DNA from: UBA4416 sp048498515 | GTDB taxonomy: Bacteria; Bacteroidota; Bacteroidia; B-17B0; Aurantibacillaceae | Direction of reading: 5' to 3' | NCBI GenBank assembly: GCA_048498515.1 | Contig: JBEHXV010000001.1 | Location: forward strand, 1-64,000 | Length of the DNA: 64,000 bases | Shown here: positions 26,769 through 35,842 of the stretch, one piece after another | How the letters are laid out: each line of letters begins with the position of its first letter | Numbering within the stretch: the stretch's first letter is position 1 | Notes under the pieces: generated by a model | What the model saw: only the letters and a program-made list of their open reading frames with translations | What the model was told of the DNA's origin: nothing | Database searches by the model: none | Position numbers and translations under genes: made by a program

Positions 26769-27356
26769 TTATAAGCAACCTACTTGTCCATCAACTGTTA
26801 CAACCGGGAAGTTTGAACCTGATTGTAAGCAAGGCACATTAGAGAAGGTGGCATTGATACCTGTTGCCGGCGAAGCCGCTACTGTTACCACAACACTGCC
26901 TGAAGCCGAATACCAGGTACTGCCTGTTGGCTGTTGCGGAGGGTTTTGAACGGTCATAAATGCTTTGCCAGGCCCTAATAATGATGAGGATGACACCAAC
27001 TGGTAAGTTGTAGCATTTGTGGAAGTTGGAGCTGATGAAAAACAAATGGTAATGGTTGTACCCAGGCTGCTGTTGGACGTTGTTAAGCAGGTTGGTGCCG
27101 GGTTAGAACAGTTTACGTTCGACCAAACACCTACAAGCCCAATACCGGTTAATTGCGAATTTTGCATCGCTACAGAGGTAGTGGAAACAGTACCCGTGGT
27201 GGTTACATTGGTAATATTTGGATTGCCGCCTGTTCCTGTAGCTTCATCCTTATAGGTTGGTGTAATGGCATCGTTATCATTTTTTGGTTTGCAGGAAATA
27301 AAAATAATGCTTCCGATAACAAGAACAGAAATGGCTGATAAAATGATTTTTTTCAT
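26769..27356 (-). CDS. Secreted Ser/Thr-rich lipoprotein, function unknown
   Basis: 195 residues. A signal peptide ends in a lipobox (IIFISC, Cys22), followed by a charged linker and a Ser/Thr/Asn-rich region containing several cysteines (NCSNPAPTCLT, PCLQSG, terminal GCL) that could form disulfides. No family recognised. A well-spaced promoter is visible upstream on the minus strand: TATATTTG at 27386-27379 and TTG at 27409-27407 (20-base spacer). Monocistronic with a terminator behind it. Confidence 0.75.
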   Translation of the reverse strand: MKKIILSAISVLVIGSIIFISCKPKNDNDAITPTYKDEATGTGGNPNITNVTTTGTVSTTSVAMQNSQLTGIGLVGVWSNVNCSNPAPTCLTTSNSSLGTTITICFSSAPTSTNATTYQLVSSSSLLGPGKAFMTVQNPPQQPTGSTWYSASGSVVVTVAASPATGINATFSNVPCLQSGSNFPVVTVDGQVGCL

Positions 27357-27443
27357 TTTGATTGTTTTTTGAGTATTTCAAATATAAATATTATAAAACT
27401 AATTTCCAAACACTTACACTCATTGCTTAACCACATTGCATAG

Positions 27444-28613
27444 TTAATAAAAGCATTTCCCTTTCCCGGCCATTTGCCTGAGCAGCACACAGGCCCTGTA
27501 TCTGTCTTCGCCGTACTGTTCATACAGCTCGTTTAAAGTGGCCAGCACATCTGATATTCCAATTTCATCGGACCATTTTAACAGGCCTTTTGGATAATTA
27601 ACGCCTTTGGTCATGGCCAGGTCAATATCCTGTACCGAAGCAATGCCTAAATATTTGGTATCACAGGCTTCGTTAATGAGCATGCACAACACGCGGTTTA
27701 ATATGTATTTTCCAAGAACCTCATCCTTTTTAGGCTGTGGCATGATGGCACCTTCCCTGTAATCGTAAAAGCCCCTACCCGATTTTTTTCCCAGGAATTT
27801 GGCTTCCAGCAATCGTTTCTGGCTCAGCGACGGTTTAAAACGGGGATCGTAATAAAACTGCGTCCATACCGTTTCGGTTACCACATAGTTTACATCATGG
27901 CCAATGAGATCCATAAGCTCAAAAGGTCCCATTTTAAAACCTCCCAGTTCACGCATGGCCCAGTCAATGGTAGCCATATCGGCCAGCTGTTCGTCGTAAA
28001 TGCGCAGGGCTTCACTGTAAAAGGGCCTTGCTACACGGTTCACAATAAAACCCGGGGTGTCCTTTGCCACCACAGTTACTTTGCCCCAGCTGTCAATTAA
28101 CGTTTTACAACTATTTAAAACACTTGTGTCGGTTGCTACGCCCGGAATAATTTCTACCAAAGGCATTAAAGTAGCAGGATTAAAAAAATGGATGCCAATG
28201 ACTTTTTCGGGTTTTATGCAGGCCGAAGCAATGGAAGTGATGGATAAGGAAGAGGTGTTTGATGCCAGCACACAGGTGTCGGACACAATGCCCTCCAATT
28301 CTTTAAACACTTTTTGTTTTACATCCGCATTTTCAATAATGGCCTCAATCACCAGGTCGCAGGGAGCCAGGTCGGTTACTGTGCTGCTGTAGGAGGTTAA
28401 AGCAAGGATTGAATCGGCTTTTTCTTGCGTGATCTTTTGTTTTTCAACCAGCTTTGCCAATGAGCCGCTTAAACCCGCTTTTGCTTTTTCAAGGGCCGCC
28501 GCGTTGGTATCATACAGAATGGTTTTGTGACCCGCGGTAGCCGCTACCTGTGCAATACCGCTTCCCATGGCACCGGAACCCACAATGCCAATGATCGAAT
28601 TTTGAGTGAACAT
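27444..28613 (-). CDS. 3-hydroxyacyl-CoA dehydrogenase (3-hydroxybutyryl-CoA dehydrogenase type)
   Basis: 389 residues. N-terminal NAD-binding motif GIVGSGAMGSGIAQ, the SNTSSLSIT and GIHFFNPATLMPLVEI blocks with the catalytic His, and the C-terminal dimerisation domain GPFELMDLIGHDVN. A second C-terminal helical domain (VNYPKGLLKW) makes it longer than the ~285-residue basic form, as in PaaH-like proteins. It oxidises 3-hydroxyacyl-CoA to 3-ketoacyl-CoA in fatty-acid or aromatic degradation. The gene begins 2 bp after the choice-of-anchor B gene. Confidence 0.93.
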   Translation of the reverse strand: MFTQNSIIGIVGSGAMGSGIAQVAATAGHKTILYDTNAAALEKAKAGLSGSLAKLVEKQKITQEKADSILALTSYSSTVTDLAPCDLVIEAIIENADVKQKVFKELEGIVSDTCVLASNTSSLSITSIASACIKPEKVIGIHFFNPATLMPLVEIIPGVATDTSVLNSCKTLIDSWGKVTVVAKDTPGFIVNRVARPFYSEALRIYDEQLADMATIDWAMRELGGFKMGPFELMDLIGHDVNYVVTETVWTQFYYDPRFKPSLSQKRLLEAKFLGKKSGRGFYDYREGAIMPQPKKDEVLGKYILNRVLCMLINEACDTKYLGIASVQDIDLAMTKGVNYPKGLLKWSDEIGISDVLATLNELYEQYGEDRYRACVLLRQMAGKGKCFY

Positions 28614-28615
28614 AC

Positions 28616-30061
28616 TTATTGCTGAATAAGGATTTTTTTAGTTTCGTGAATCGTGCTTCCTTTTAAGGTTACAAAATAGCAGCCATTGTTTAGGTTGCCA
28701 GTGTTTAAAGTGGTTTTATAAATAGCGTCTTTGATGTCCATTGTTTTTTCCTCCACCACTTTGCCCAATACATCGGTTACAATAACCTGCAAGGTTTTGC
28801 TTTGCTGGTTGGCTATCAACAGGCTAAGCTCACTGCTGGCCGGGTTTGGATAAACACTAAACAACGACGAGATGCCCTGTTGTTCGTGCACACTTTGCGG
28901 GCCGTTATCAACCGAGCTTTTATAAGCATTGTCACCGTCAAGAATGAACATGCCATTTTGCATATCGCAGGTAATGATAATTTTGCTTGGCAAAAACGGG
29001 TAAGCACCCCAGTTGCCACGGTATGCCGCTGTACTGAAATTATCGTTATCGCCATGCTGCGGATGCGTGTCGAAATAACCATGGATGATAGTATTTGCCG
29101 GATCAGAGATATCGTACAAATAAATGCCATCCTGGTAGGAACTTACCCAGCACCAGTTGTTGCCAACAATGTAAGGGTTGTGCGGTGTTGCCAGCGAGTG
29201 CGAGTTTATTGTCTTTAAAAGATTTATGTTGCTAAAGTCAGTCACATCAATTACTTTAATTGGCAAACCAGCCGGAACCTCATCGGCAAACACCATCGTC
29301 TTGCGGTCGTTGGTTTGCCACGAACTATGGTTATAGCCATTGAACTGGTAACCGGTATAAGACTGCATTAAAGAGAAAGTATTAGCTGCAGTGAGTTTTA
29401 AAATATGGAGGCCTTTGTAACCACAGGAAGCATAAATGGTATCGTTTCTCACAAACATATCATGCACCACATCAATAACCGAAGAATTAACATCCTGTTC
29501 CAGTTTTCTCAGCAACACAGGCGCTTCGGGGTTTGCCAGGCTATACACACGCATGGTTGAGTAACCACCTCCGGCTTCGGTTACCGAACCGCAATACAAT
29601 TTATCATTATCAACAAACACCGTATGCGCCAGTTCAAAAAGCGTATTGCTGTCGTGCACCACATGCACCGAATCGGGCAGGTACTGCATATCTACAATTT
29701 GCAAACTGTTAGGATGGCATTGGTCGCTTACCATGTAACAATAGTTTTGGTATGTTTTAATCTCGCGCCAGGTGCAGCCGGTATGTTTGGCCATAACCGA
29801 ATCGTTTACAACCGGGTTTGCAGGATTGGTCACATCAATGAAATAAGTTTTTTTACTGGTACCCACAATGGCGTACTCCTTGTTTTTTGCCGCCTGGTAC
29901 CAGGCCCAGCAACCCGAGTATTTTCTTCCATCCGATCCTGTATTGTCTGTTTCAGGATCAATGTGTGATAACATCGTCACATTTAAGCTTGGATAAGTTT
30001 GGGCATTTATCTTCCCGGCTATGCAAATGCAGGCGCCGATAAAAAGTAAAATTTTTTTCAT
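28616..30061 (-). CDS. Secreted choice-of-anchor B beta-propeller protein with T9SS sorting domain
   Basis: 481 residues. Signal peptide, then LVIVD-type repeats (TYFIDVTNPANPVV, SLQIVDMQYLPD, LHILKLTAANT, IKVIDVTDFSNI, IYLYDISDPANT), about one per 45-50 residues, forming a probable beta-propeller. The motif YSGCWAWYQAAKNKEYAIVG matches choice-of-anchor B proteins. A T9SS type A domain ends the protein (VYPNPASSELSL, NNGCYFVTL). It should be exported to the cell surface or medium. Role unknown; the pairing with a hydroxyacyl-CoA dehydrogenase looks coincidental. Confidence 0.9.
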   Translation of the reverse strand: MKKILLFIGACICIAGKINAQTYPSLNVTMLSHIDPETDNTGSDGRKYSGCWAWYQAAKNKEYAIVGTSKKTYFIDVTNPANPVVNDSVMAKHTGCTWREIKTYQNYCYMVSDQCHPNSLQIVDMQYLPDSVHVVHDSNTLFELAHTVFVDNDKLYCGSVTEAGGGYSTMRVYSLANPEAPVLLRKLEQDVNSSVIDVVHDMFVRNDTIYASCGYKGLHILKLTAANTFSLMQSYTGYQFNGYNHSSWQTNDRKTMVFADEVPAGLPIKVIDVTDFSNINLLKTINSHSLATPHNPYIVGNNWCWVSSYQDGIYLYDISDPANTIIHGYFDTHPQHGDNDNFSTAAYRGNWGAYPFLPSKIIITCDMQNGMFILDGDNAYKSSVDNGPQSVHEQQGISSLFSVYPNPASSELSLLIANQQSKTLQVIVTDVLGKVVEEKTMDIKDAIYKTTLNTGNLNNGCYFVTLKGSTIHETKKILIQQ

Positions 30062-30148
30062 GTTACTGTTTTTAACGTAACCACAAAGTACGAAAAAATA
30101 AATGATTTTCTCATACCACTTGTGGATTTGTTTTTATTGCAAAAGGTT

Positions 30149-30395
30149 ATGTTATAGAATAATGTAGGATTTATGTTTGCCATTAAGTTCATATGCCGCA
30201 GCGCGTGGGCATGAACGAAAAGTGCGAACCGCCATTTTTCACTCCGTTTCCTGGGCAGGTTGTGCGCAAAAAATGGCGGTTGGTTTTCGTTCTTGATTTC
30301 TTTTGTTCCTTTTCTTCATCAAGGAAGAAAAGGAAGTACTAAAAGAAAAAAGTAATAGAAGTTGATTAAAATAAACCTACATTATTCTATAACAT
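30149..30395 (+). repeat. Structured repeat family 1, copy B, inside a 247-bp element with 20-bp terminal inverted repeats
   Basis: The 358-bp gap 30062-30419 holds no gene. A perfect 20-bp inverted repeat (30149-30168 and 30376-30395, ATGTTATAGAATAATGTAGG and its complement) encloses the repeat core 30198-30335: GCAGCGCG; outer stem 30213-30221/30284-30292; inner stem AACCGCCATTTTT 30227-30239 with 30269-30281; CTTGAT 30292-30297; hairpin 2 TTCCTTTTCTTC/GAAGAAAAGGAA (30306-30317/30324-30335) with loop ATCAAG. The core is 138 bp, equal to copy A. No clear target-site duplication is seen. Confidence 0.85.
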
Positions 30396-30419
30396 GATGT
30401 TGTAAAATAATGTTGAAAA

Positions 30420-31733
30420 TTATTTGATTCCAGCCAACCTCATGGCTTCCAGTTTAATGGCCGAATCGAGCGGAATTTGAAGGTCGAGCGATTTTTTGGT
30501 CGATTTTTTCAACAGGCCCGGGGTTTCCCTGATCTGTTTTTCAAACTGTTTTATGTTTTTGTTTCGTTCGGTCCTGGCATAAAATTGTTTCGGGTTAGTG
30601 TACAGTTCATACACCTCATCAATAAAGTTATTGGCAAAGTTTGGCAAATTTCCATCCGAATACAGGATCATGACAACCTGGTTGCTTTCAAGGTTCTGTT
30701 TCAGGTCAAGCTGCCACACCTCTATCTTTTCGGTAGCGCTTGGGTTAGGAATGATCTTGTTATTGTAATACCAGAACTGACCGCCTGCAAAACAATTGTA
30801 CGGAACACCCATGTACACCGGCCCATACCAATAGCTATCCGATATGGTCAATACCCGTGTTCTGTTCTTTACCGAATCCTGTTCAAACATCACCTGTGGG
30901 TAAGCCAGTTTCATATTCTGCTCGGGATTATGGTACAGGTTCATGCTTTTCAACACATCGGCATCACGGCTGCGGGCAGTATCCACTACATCAATTTTAT
31001 TCCATACAATATCCGGCAAATCGGTATGGTGCAACTTTTCTATATATCCAATAATGGTATCAACCGCCAAGCACTCGCCATAATAGCTCCAGTGGTGCCC
31101 AAATTTAGGGAACAGCGGATAAGGCGTTGTTGGTTTCAGTTTTTGGAAATAAGCCTTTAGGTCAAGTACATTCAATCCCAATTGTTTGCTGATGGAAGTA
31201 TAGTCCTGGTAATTGGTTTTAACAACCGGGTGCTTGTACTTATCTTCAATTTGTTCAACACAATACTCTCCTTTGCCCGGGGCAAATACCAGGAACAGGT
31301 CAATCCCTTTTCGTTTTAAGCTATCCTGTATTACTTTCGCTTTTTCGAGCTTGGTCTTTATTTTTTCAGCCCCCACATAATCATCGCCAAAGGCCGAAAA
31401 AATATAATTTTCGCTGTACACGTAGCTGTCTTTGCCCGACACAAAACCATTTACCCTTAACTGGTTAAAAGCCGTGTAATAAAACTGGTTGTTCAACCGT
31501 ACAAACAGTTCCTTAAAAGCCCAATGATCGTTATTGTAATCATCTTTCGCGTTTTGGTATTCGCCACTAAACCATTGGTCTTTGGTAAACGTTGAATCGG
31601 GATTTACATTATTAATGACAATGCCGGTAAGATTGGGGATATTGTCCTTTTTCATGTAGCCCACCAGCATAGGAAAAGCCAGGGCCACAAAGGCAAGCAG
31701 TACAAACGCGTTATATGATTTACCTTTTGCCAT
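30420..31733 (-). CDS. AlgX/AlgJ-like SGNH-fold protein, probable polysaccharide O-acetylation partner
   Basis: 437 residues. One N-terminal membrane anchor (VLLAFVALAFPMLVGYM), then an AlgX/DHHW-type SGNH domain: GKDSYVYSEN, IDLFLVFAPGKGEYC, the catalytic-type HHWSYYGECLAVD and RVLTISDSYWYG. Such proteins work on the periplasmic side with an MBOAT acyltransferase to add acetyl groups to an exopolysaccharide. An MBOAT gene lies 3 bp upstream on the same strand, supporting this. The polymer is unknown. Confidence 0.88.
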   Translation of the reverse strand: MAKGKSYNAFVLLAFVALAFPMLVGYMKKDNIPNLTGIVINNVNPDSTFTKDQWFSGEYQNAKDDYNNDHWAFKELFVRLNNQFYYTAFNQLRVNGFVSGKDSYVYSENYIFSAFGDDYVGAEKIKTKLEKAKVIQDSLKRKGIDLFLVFAPGKGEYCVEQIEDKYKHPVVKTNYQDYTSISKQLGLNVLDLKAYFQKLKPTTPYPLFPKFGHHWSYYGECLAVDTIIGYIEKLHHTDLPDIVWNKIDVVDTARSRDADVLKSMNLYHNPEQNMKLAYPQVMFEQDSVKNRTRVLTISDSYWYGPVYMGVPYNCFAGGQFWYYNNKIIPNPSATEKIEVWQLDLKQNLESNQVVMILYSDGNLPNFANNFIDEVYELYTNPKQFYARTERNKNIKQFEKQIRETPGLLKKSTKKSLDLQIPLDSAIKLEAMRLAGIK

Positions 31734-31736
31734 CTC

Positions 31737-33164
31737 TTAAAACCTGAAATAAATAAAAGGGTTAAAATCCAGCGCGGCAATATAGCTTAGCGAGATGTAG
31801 AACAATAAAATGCTGGTTGACAGCAATAGGATATTAGCGACCGGTGTATGATTTTCGCCATACACTTTTGCCTGTATGTTTTTAGTAAAGGATGTAAAGG
31901 CAAAGAAAGAAAAGAAAACAGCAAGACCCAGTGAAAAATAAAAATCATTGTGCAGGGCAAATTTTCCGTCGGTAAAATTAAAGCTGAACATGGTTTTTAC
32001 AATATGGTTTGCCTGGCCCAGGTCCTCTACCCTAAAGTAAACCCAGCCCACAACCACAATTAAAAAGGTAAGCAAGGTCGAAACGATCTTCCCTGTCTTA
32101 TCATACACCTTTAACAGGAACAATCGTTCTAGTACCAGGAACAAACCATGAAAAGCTCCCCAAATAATAAAGTTCCAGCTGGCACCATGCCACAGGCCCG
32201 ATAACAGGAACACGATAAACAAATTGCGGTACAGTTTCGCGTTCGAATCCACCTTGTTGCCACCCAAAGGAATGTACAGGTAATTCTTCATCCAGGCGCC
32301 CAGTGTCATGTGCCAGCGTCGCCAAAACTCGGTAATGCTCGATGAGAGGTAGGGATTATTAAAATTCTCGGGCAAGCGTATGCCCATAATTTTGCAAAGA
32401 CCAATGGCCATATCGCTGTAACCACTAAAGTCAAAATAGATCTGGAAGGTGTATGCCAATGCGCCCACCCATGCTGCAGCCGAATCGATATGAGCCGCAT
32501 CCAACTTAAACACATCGTCGGCCTGCGCGCCAATGGTATTGGCAATAATTACTTTTTTGGCCAGGCCAAGGCAAAAGGTATAAAAGCCGCTCAGCTTTAC
32601 ATCGGGTGTATAATTTTTTTCGCGGTTAGTGATCTGGTCGGCAATGTCGTGATAACGAACAATAGGACCGGCAATGAGTTTTGGGAACAATAAAATGTAA
32701 GTCTGGTAGTGCCAGAAGTTTTTCAGAGGCTTGTGAATACCACGGTATACATCTACCACATAGGTCACACTTTCGAAGGTATAAAACGAGATACCGATAG
32801 GCAGCACAATTTTTAGCCAGCCTATTTGCTTAACACCAGCCAGGCCTAGCACCGCGTTAATGTTCTCAATAAAGAAATTGGAATACTTGAAGTAAAACAG
32901 CAAACCCAGGTTCATGACCAGGGAAAGTACCAGGAACTGCTTTTTTGTTTTCGGGGATTTGGCCTCGTGCATTTTATTAACGAGGAAAAAATCAAGGAAG
33001 GTAGTACCAAGGATGACAAAAATAAATTTAGGGCCGCCCCAGGCATAAAATACAATACTGAAAATAAGGATGCAGGCATTTTTATATTTATTGGGCGTTA
33101 AATGATAGGCCAATAAAAATATGGGAAGAAAATAAACTAAAAATGTGATGCTGCTAAACGTCAT
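31737..33164 (-). CDS. MBOAT-family O-acyltransferase (AlgI-like)
   Basis: 475 residues, polytopic. FWRRWHMTLGAWMKNYLYIPLGG and LSGLWHGASWNFIIWGAFHG contain the two conserved His regions of membrane-bound O-acyltransferases; the second His is taken as catalytic. AlgI-type proteins move acyl groups across the inner membrane for polysaccharide or teichoic-acid O-acylation. It pairs with the AlgX-like gene 3 bp downstream. Confidence 0.95.
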   Translation of the reverse strand: MTFSSITFLVYFLPIFLLAYHLTPNKYKNACILIFSIVFYAWGGPKFIFVILGTTFLDFFLVNKMHEAKSPKTKKQFLVLSLVMNLGLLFYFKYSNFFIENINAVLGLAGVKQIGWLKIVLPIGISFYTFESVTYVVDVYRGIHKPLKNFWHYQTYILLFPKLIAGPIVRYHDIADQITNREKNYTPDVKLSGFYTFCLGLAKKVIIANTIGAQADDVFKLDAAHIDSAAAWVGALAYTFQIYFDFSGYSDMAIGLCKIMGIRLPENFNNPYLSSSITEFWRRWHMTLGAWMKNYLYIPLGGNKVDSNAKLYRNLFIVFLLSGLWHGASWNFIIWGAFHGLFLVLERLFLLKVYDKTGKIVSTLLTFLIVVVGWVYFRVEDLGQANHIVKTMFSFNFTDGKFALHNDFYFSLGLAVFFSFFAFTSFTKNIQAKVYGENHTPVANILLLSTSILLFYISLSYIAALDFNPFIYFRF

Positions 33165-33165
33165 A

Positions 33166-33200
33166 AAATGTTGAATGATAAATTATAAATGTTGAATGAT
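33166..33200. repeat. Short direct repeat upstream of the MBOAT gene
   Basis: AAATGTTGAATGAT occurs at 33166-33179 and again at 33187-33200, inside a very A/T-rich 78-bp gap between RfbB and the MBOAT gene. Meaning unknown; might be slippage. Confidence 0.5.
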
Positions 33201-33242
33201 GGTTTTATTAATTTATAATTTAAAATTTTTCATTTATAATTT

Positions 33243-34289
33243 CTATTGGTATTGTTTCTCGTAATAGTTGGCATAAGCGCCTGAAGTTACATTCGTTAAC
33301 CATTCTTCGTTTTGCAGGTACCAGTCTACTGTTTTCGATAAGCCTTCTTCAAACTGAAGCGATGGTTTCCAGCCAAGCTCCTTTTGCAGTTTGCCCGAAT
33401 CAATCGCATAACGCAAATCGTGTCCTGCCCTGTCGGTAACAAATGTGATTAATTTTTGATTGGTCCCTTTTGCACGACCCAGTTTATCGTCCATCATATC
33501 GCACAGTAAACGAATCACGTCAATGTTTGTCCACTCATTATGGCCGCCAATATTATAGGTTGTGCCTAAGGCTGCGTTATGGAATATGGTGTCAATGGCA
33601 CGGGCGTGGTCCTCAACAAACAGCCAGTCGCGTACATTCTCCCCTTTACCGTAAATAGGCAATGGCTTGTTGTTTTTAATATTATTGATGCAAAGCGGGA
33701 TAAGCTTTTCAGGAAAATGATATGGACCGTAATTGTTGGAGCAGTTAGAGATGACGCAGGGTAATTTATAGGTATCATGATAAGCCCTTACAAAATGGTC
33801 GGAGCTCGCTTTTGAAGCGGAATAAGGACTATGTGGGTCGTAAGCCGTTGTTTCGGTAAACAAGCCCGTATCGCCTAATGAACCATACACCTCATCGGTA
33901 CTCACATGGTAAAATTTGGTGAATTGTGTATTATCAGCCTTATACAATTCCTTAGCCGCGTTCAGTAAATTAACGGTTCCAATTACATTAGTGTATACAA
34001 ATTCCAGGGGATTAGTGATACTCCTGTCCACATGGCTCTCGGCTGCCAAATGGATCACCGCGTTGAACTTAAATTCGGCAAATAGCTTATTGATAAAATC
34101 GGCATCCACAATGTCCCCTTTAATAAAGGTATAGTTTGGTTTCGATTCAATATCGGTTAAATTGGCCAGGTTACCGGCATAGGTTAATTTATCGAGGTTG
34201 TAAATTGAATAGTTTGGGTATTTATTGACGAATAACCTTACGACATGCGATCCTATAAATCCTGCACCTCCTGTAATTAATACTTTCAT
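33243..34289 (-). CDS. rfbB: dTDP-glucose 4,6-dehydratase
   Basis: 348 residues. The Rossmann motif TGGAGFIGSHV, LAAESHVDRSI, STDEVYG (Thr/Asp/Glu dehydratase triad) and YSASK (YxxxK) are all present, along with NNYGPYHFPEKLIP, which is specific for this enzyme. It makes dTDP-4-keto-6-deoxyglucose, the first step toward dTDP-rhamnose and other deoxysugars. No rfbA, rfbC or rfbD lies alongside, so those steps must be encoded elsewhere or the product feeds another sugar. Confidence 0.95.
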   Translation of the reverse strand: MKVLITGGAGFIGSHVVRLFVNKYPNYSIYNLDKLTYAGNLANLTDIESKPNYTFIKGDIVDADFINKLFAEFKFNAVIHLAAESHVDRSITNPLEFVYTNVIGTVNLLNAAKELYKADNTQFTKFYHVSTDEVYGSLGDTGLFTETTAYDPHSPYSASKASSDHFVRAYHDTYKLPCVISNCSNNYGPYHFPEKLIPLCINNIKNNKPLPIYGKGENVRDWLFVEDHARAIDTIFHNAALGTTYNIGGHNEWTNIDVIRLLCDMMDDKLGRAKGTNQKLITFVTDRAGHDLRYAIDSGKLQKELGWKPSLQFEEGLSKTVDWYLQNEEWLTNVTSGAYANYYEKQYQ

Positions 34290-34357
34290 TTTTTAAAAAT
34301 TTGCTACGAATATAAGGAAATTAAGAATTAAAAACAGGATACAGGATGAAAGATAAA

Positions 34358-34415
34358 AGATTAAAGAACCTACATTTTAAGCCCTCCTTTATCATTCAGC
34401 TTTTGTCTTTAATCT
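34358..34415. repeat. Inverted repeat between rfbB and the sugar transferase
   Basis: AGATTAAAGA (34358-34367) is exactly complementary to TCTTTAATCT (34406-34415), with weaker pairing further inside. It lies just after the sugar-transferase stop codon on the minus strand and might end or stabilise that transcript. Confidence 0.5.
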
Positions 34416-34418
34416 AAA

Positions 34419-35840
34419 CTACTTGCCCCTACCTTGAATAACGATCAAAACCGTATGCACCAGGATCTTAAAATCGATCAACAGGCTCATGTTCTCAATA
34501 TAAAGCAGGTCGAATTTAACGCGTGAGATCATCTGGTCGATGTTTTCGGCATAACCGTATTTTACCTGCCCGTAACCGGTAATTCCCGGTCTTACCCTAT
34601 GTAAATGCACATAATGCGGAGCATGAACAACGATCTGGTCGATGAAGAACTTACGCTCGGGCCTTGGGCCCACCAGGCTCATATCGCCTTTAATCACATT
34701 ATAAAACTGTGGGATCTCATCCAGGCGTACTTTCCTGAGGAAACGGCCCAGTTTGGTAATGCGTGGGTCGTTGGCTTTTGATAATAAAGGGCCAAATTTT
34801 TCGGCATCAATATACATGGTCCTGAACTTGATGATCCTGAATATTTCGCCGCCTTTGCCAATGCGTTCCTGGCTAAAAAAGATAGGGCCTTTTGAACCGA
34901 GCTTCACCAGGATCATTAAAATGATGTACAACCAGCTAAAGGCTATGAGCACAAATACCGATACGCTTACATCAATAAAACGTTTTACAGAATATTGCCA
35001 GTCAGGCATAATTTGTTTATTGATAACAATGAGAGCCGCGTCGGAAATAGAGTTCATTTTTACCTGCCCTGAAAGAATATCGTACATATCGGGAATGATC
35101 TTGATAATAACGCCAAAATCATTTAGTTCATTAATGATCTTTTCCAGGTAAGTATGTTCCCACGATTCGATAGCGATGATGATCTCCTCTACCTGGTATT
35201 GTTTCACTATTTCCTTAAGGTCCTTATATTCGCCCAAATGGGCTACTTTACTTTTAAGCTGTTCCGAAAAACCATTTTTTTCATCAAGGTGTATAAAACC
35301 TACAAATTTGTTACCCGATGATTTTTTGCTTTGGGTCATCTCCTCATACATTTTAAGCGCCCGCTGGTTGCTGCCTATAATGATGGTATTAAACCCTATA
35401 ATACCTTTATTGATCCTGTAATTGGTAATGGACGACAGGATGAACCGGAAAACCGCGGTGAGGAAAAAATGAAGGACAAATAGAACGGTATACACTTTAT
35501 AGTACGCCTTGTAGCTCGACACAAAATCATCGAGCAGGATGAAAAAGAAAATAAAGGTAACCCCAATGATAGAGGTAGCCAGCGTTTGCATTAATTCGTT
35601 GATACGCGATTTGCGGTACACATTCTTATAGAAACCCGTTAAATAATAGGCCAGCAACCAACCCAGTGGTAGTATAATAATCCCCAGTACATACTGCGTA
35701 TCAAATACATTTTCGGGTTGTATTCCAAACTTATCAGGTTCAATATAAAATTTGCGGTACAGGTAAAACAAGCTCCATGCTAAAGCTGCCGCCGTATAAT
35801 CGGCTAACACATACTTGAATGTTTGCAGGCTCTTGTTCAC
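34419..35840 (-). CDS. Undecaprenyl-phosphate sugar phosphotransferase (WbaP/WcaJ-type initiating enzyme)
   Basis: 473 residues. Four to five N-terminal membrane spans, a CoA-binding-like middle domain (FNTIIIGSNQRALKMYE) and the C-terminal catalytic domain: FFSQERIGKGGEIFRIIKFRTM, then LDEIPQFYNVIKGDMSLVGPRPE, ending VRPGITGYGQ. It transfers a sugar-1-phosphate to undecaprenyl phosphate and so starts exopolysaccharide repeat-unit synthesis at the inner membrane. A lipoprotein gene precedes it by 2 bp. Confidence 0.95.
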   Translation of the reverse strand: MNKSLQTFKYVLADYTAAALAWSLFYLYRKFYIEPDKFGIQPENVFDTQYVLGIIILPLGWLLAYYLTGFYKNVYRKSRINELMQTLATSIIGVTFIFFFILLDDFVSSYKAYYKVYTVLFVLHFFLTAVFRFILSSITNYRINKGIIGFNTIIIGSNQRALKMYEEMTQSKKSSGNKFVGFIHLDEKNGFSEQLKSKVAHLGEYKDLKEIVKQYQVEEIIIAIESWEHTYLEKIINELNDFGVIIKIIPDMYDILSGQVKMNSISDAALIVINKQIMPDWQYSVKRFIDVSVSVFVLIAFSWLYIILMILVKLGSKGPIFFSQERIGKGGEIFRIIKFRTMYIDAEKFGPLLSKANDPRITKLGRFLRKVRLDEIPQFYNVIKGDMSLVGPRPERKFFIDQIVVHAPHYVHLHRVRPGITGYGQVKYGYAENIDQMISRVKFDLLYIENMSLLIDFKILVHTVLIVIQGRGK

Positions 35841-35842
35841 GT

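Noticed and set aside
30062..30419. Possible small gene in the gap around copy B
   Set aside because: No frame of useful length; the sequence is explained by inverted repeats.
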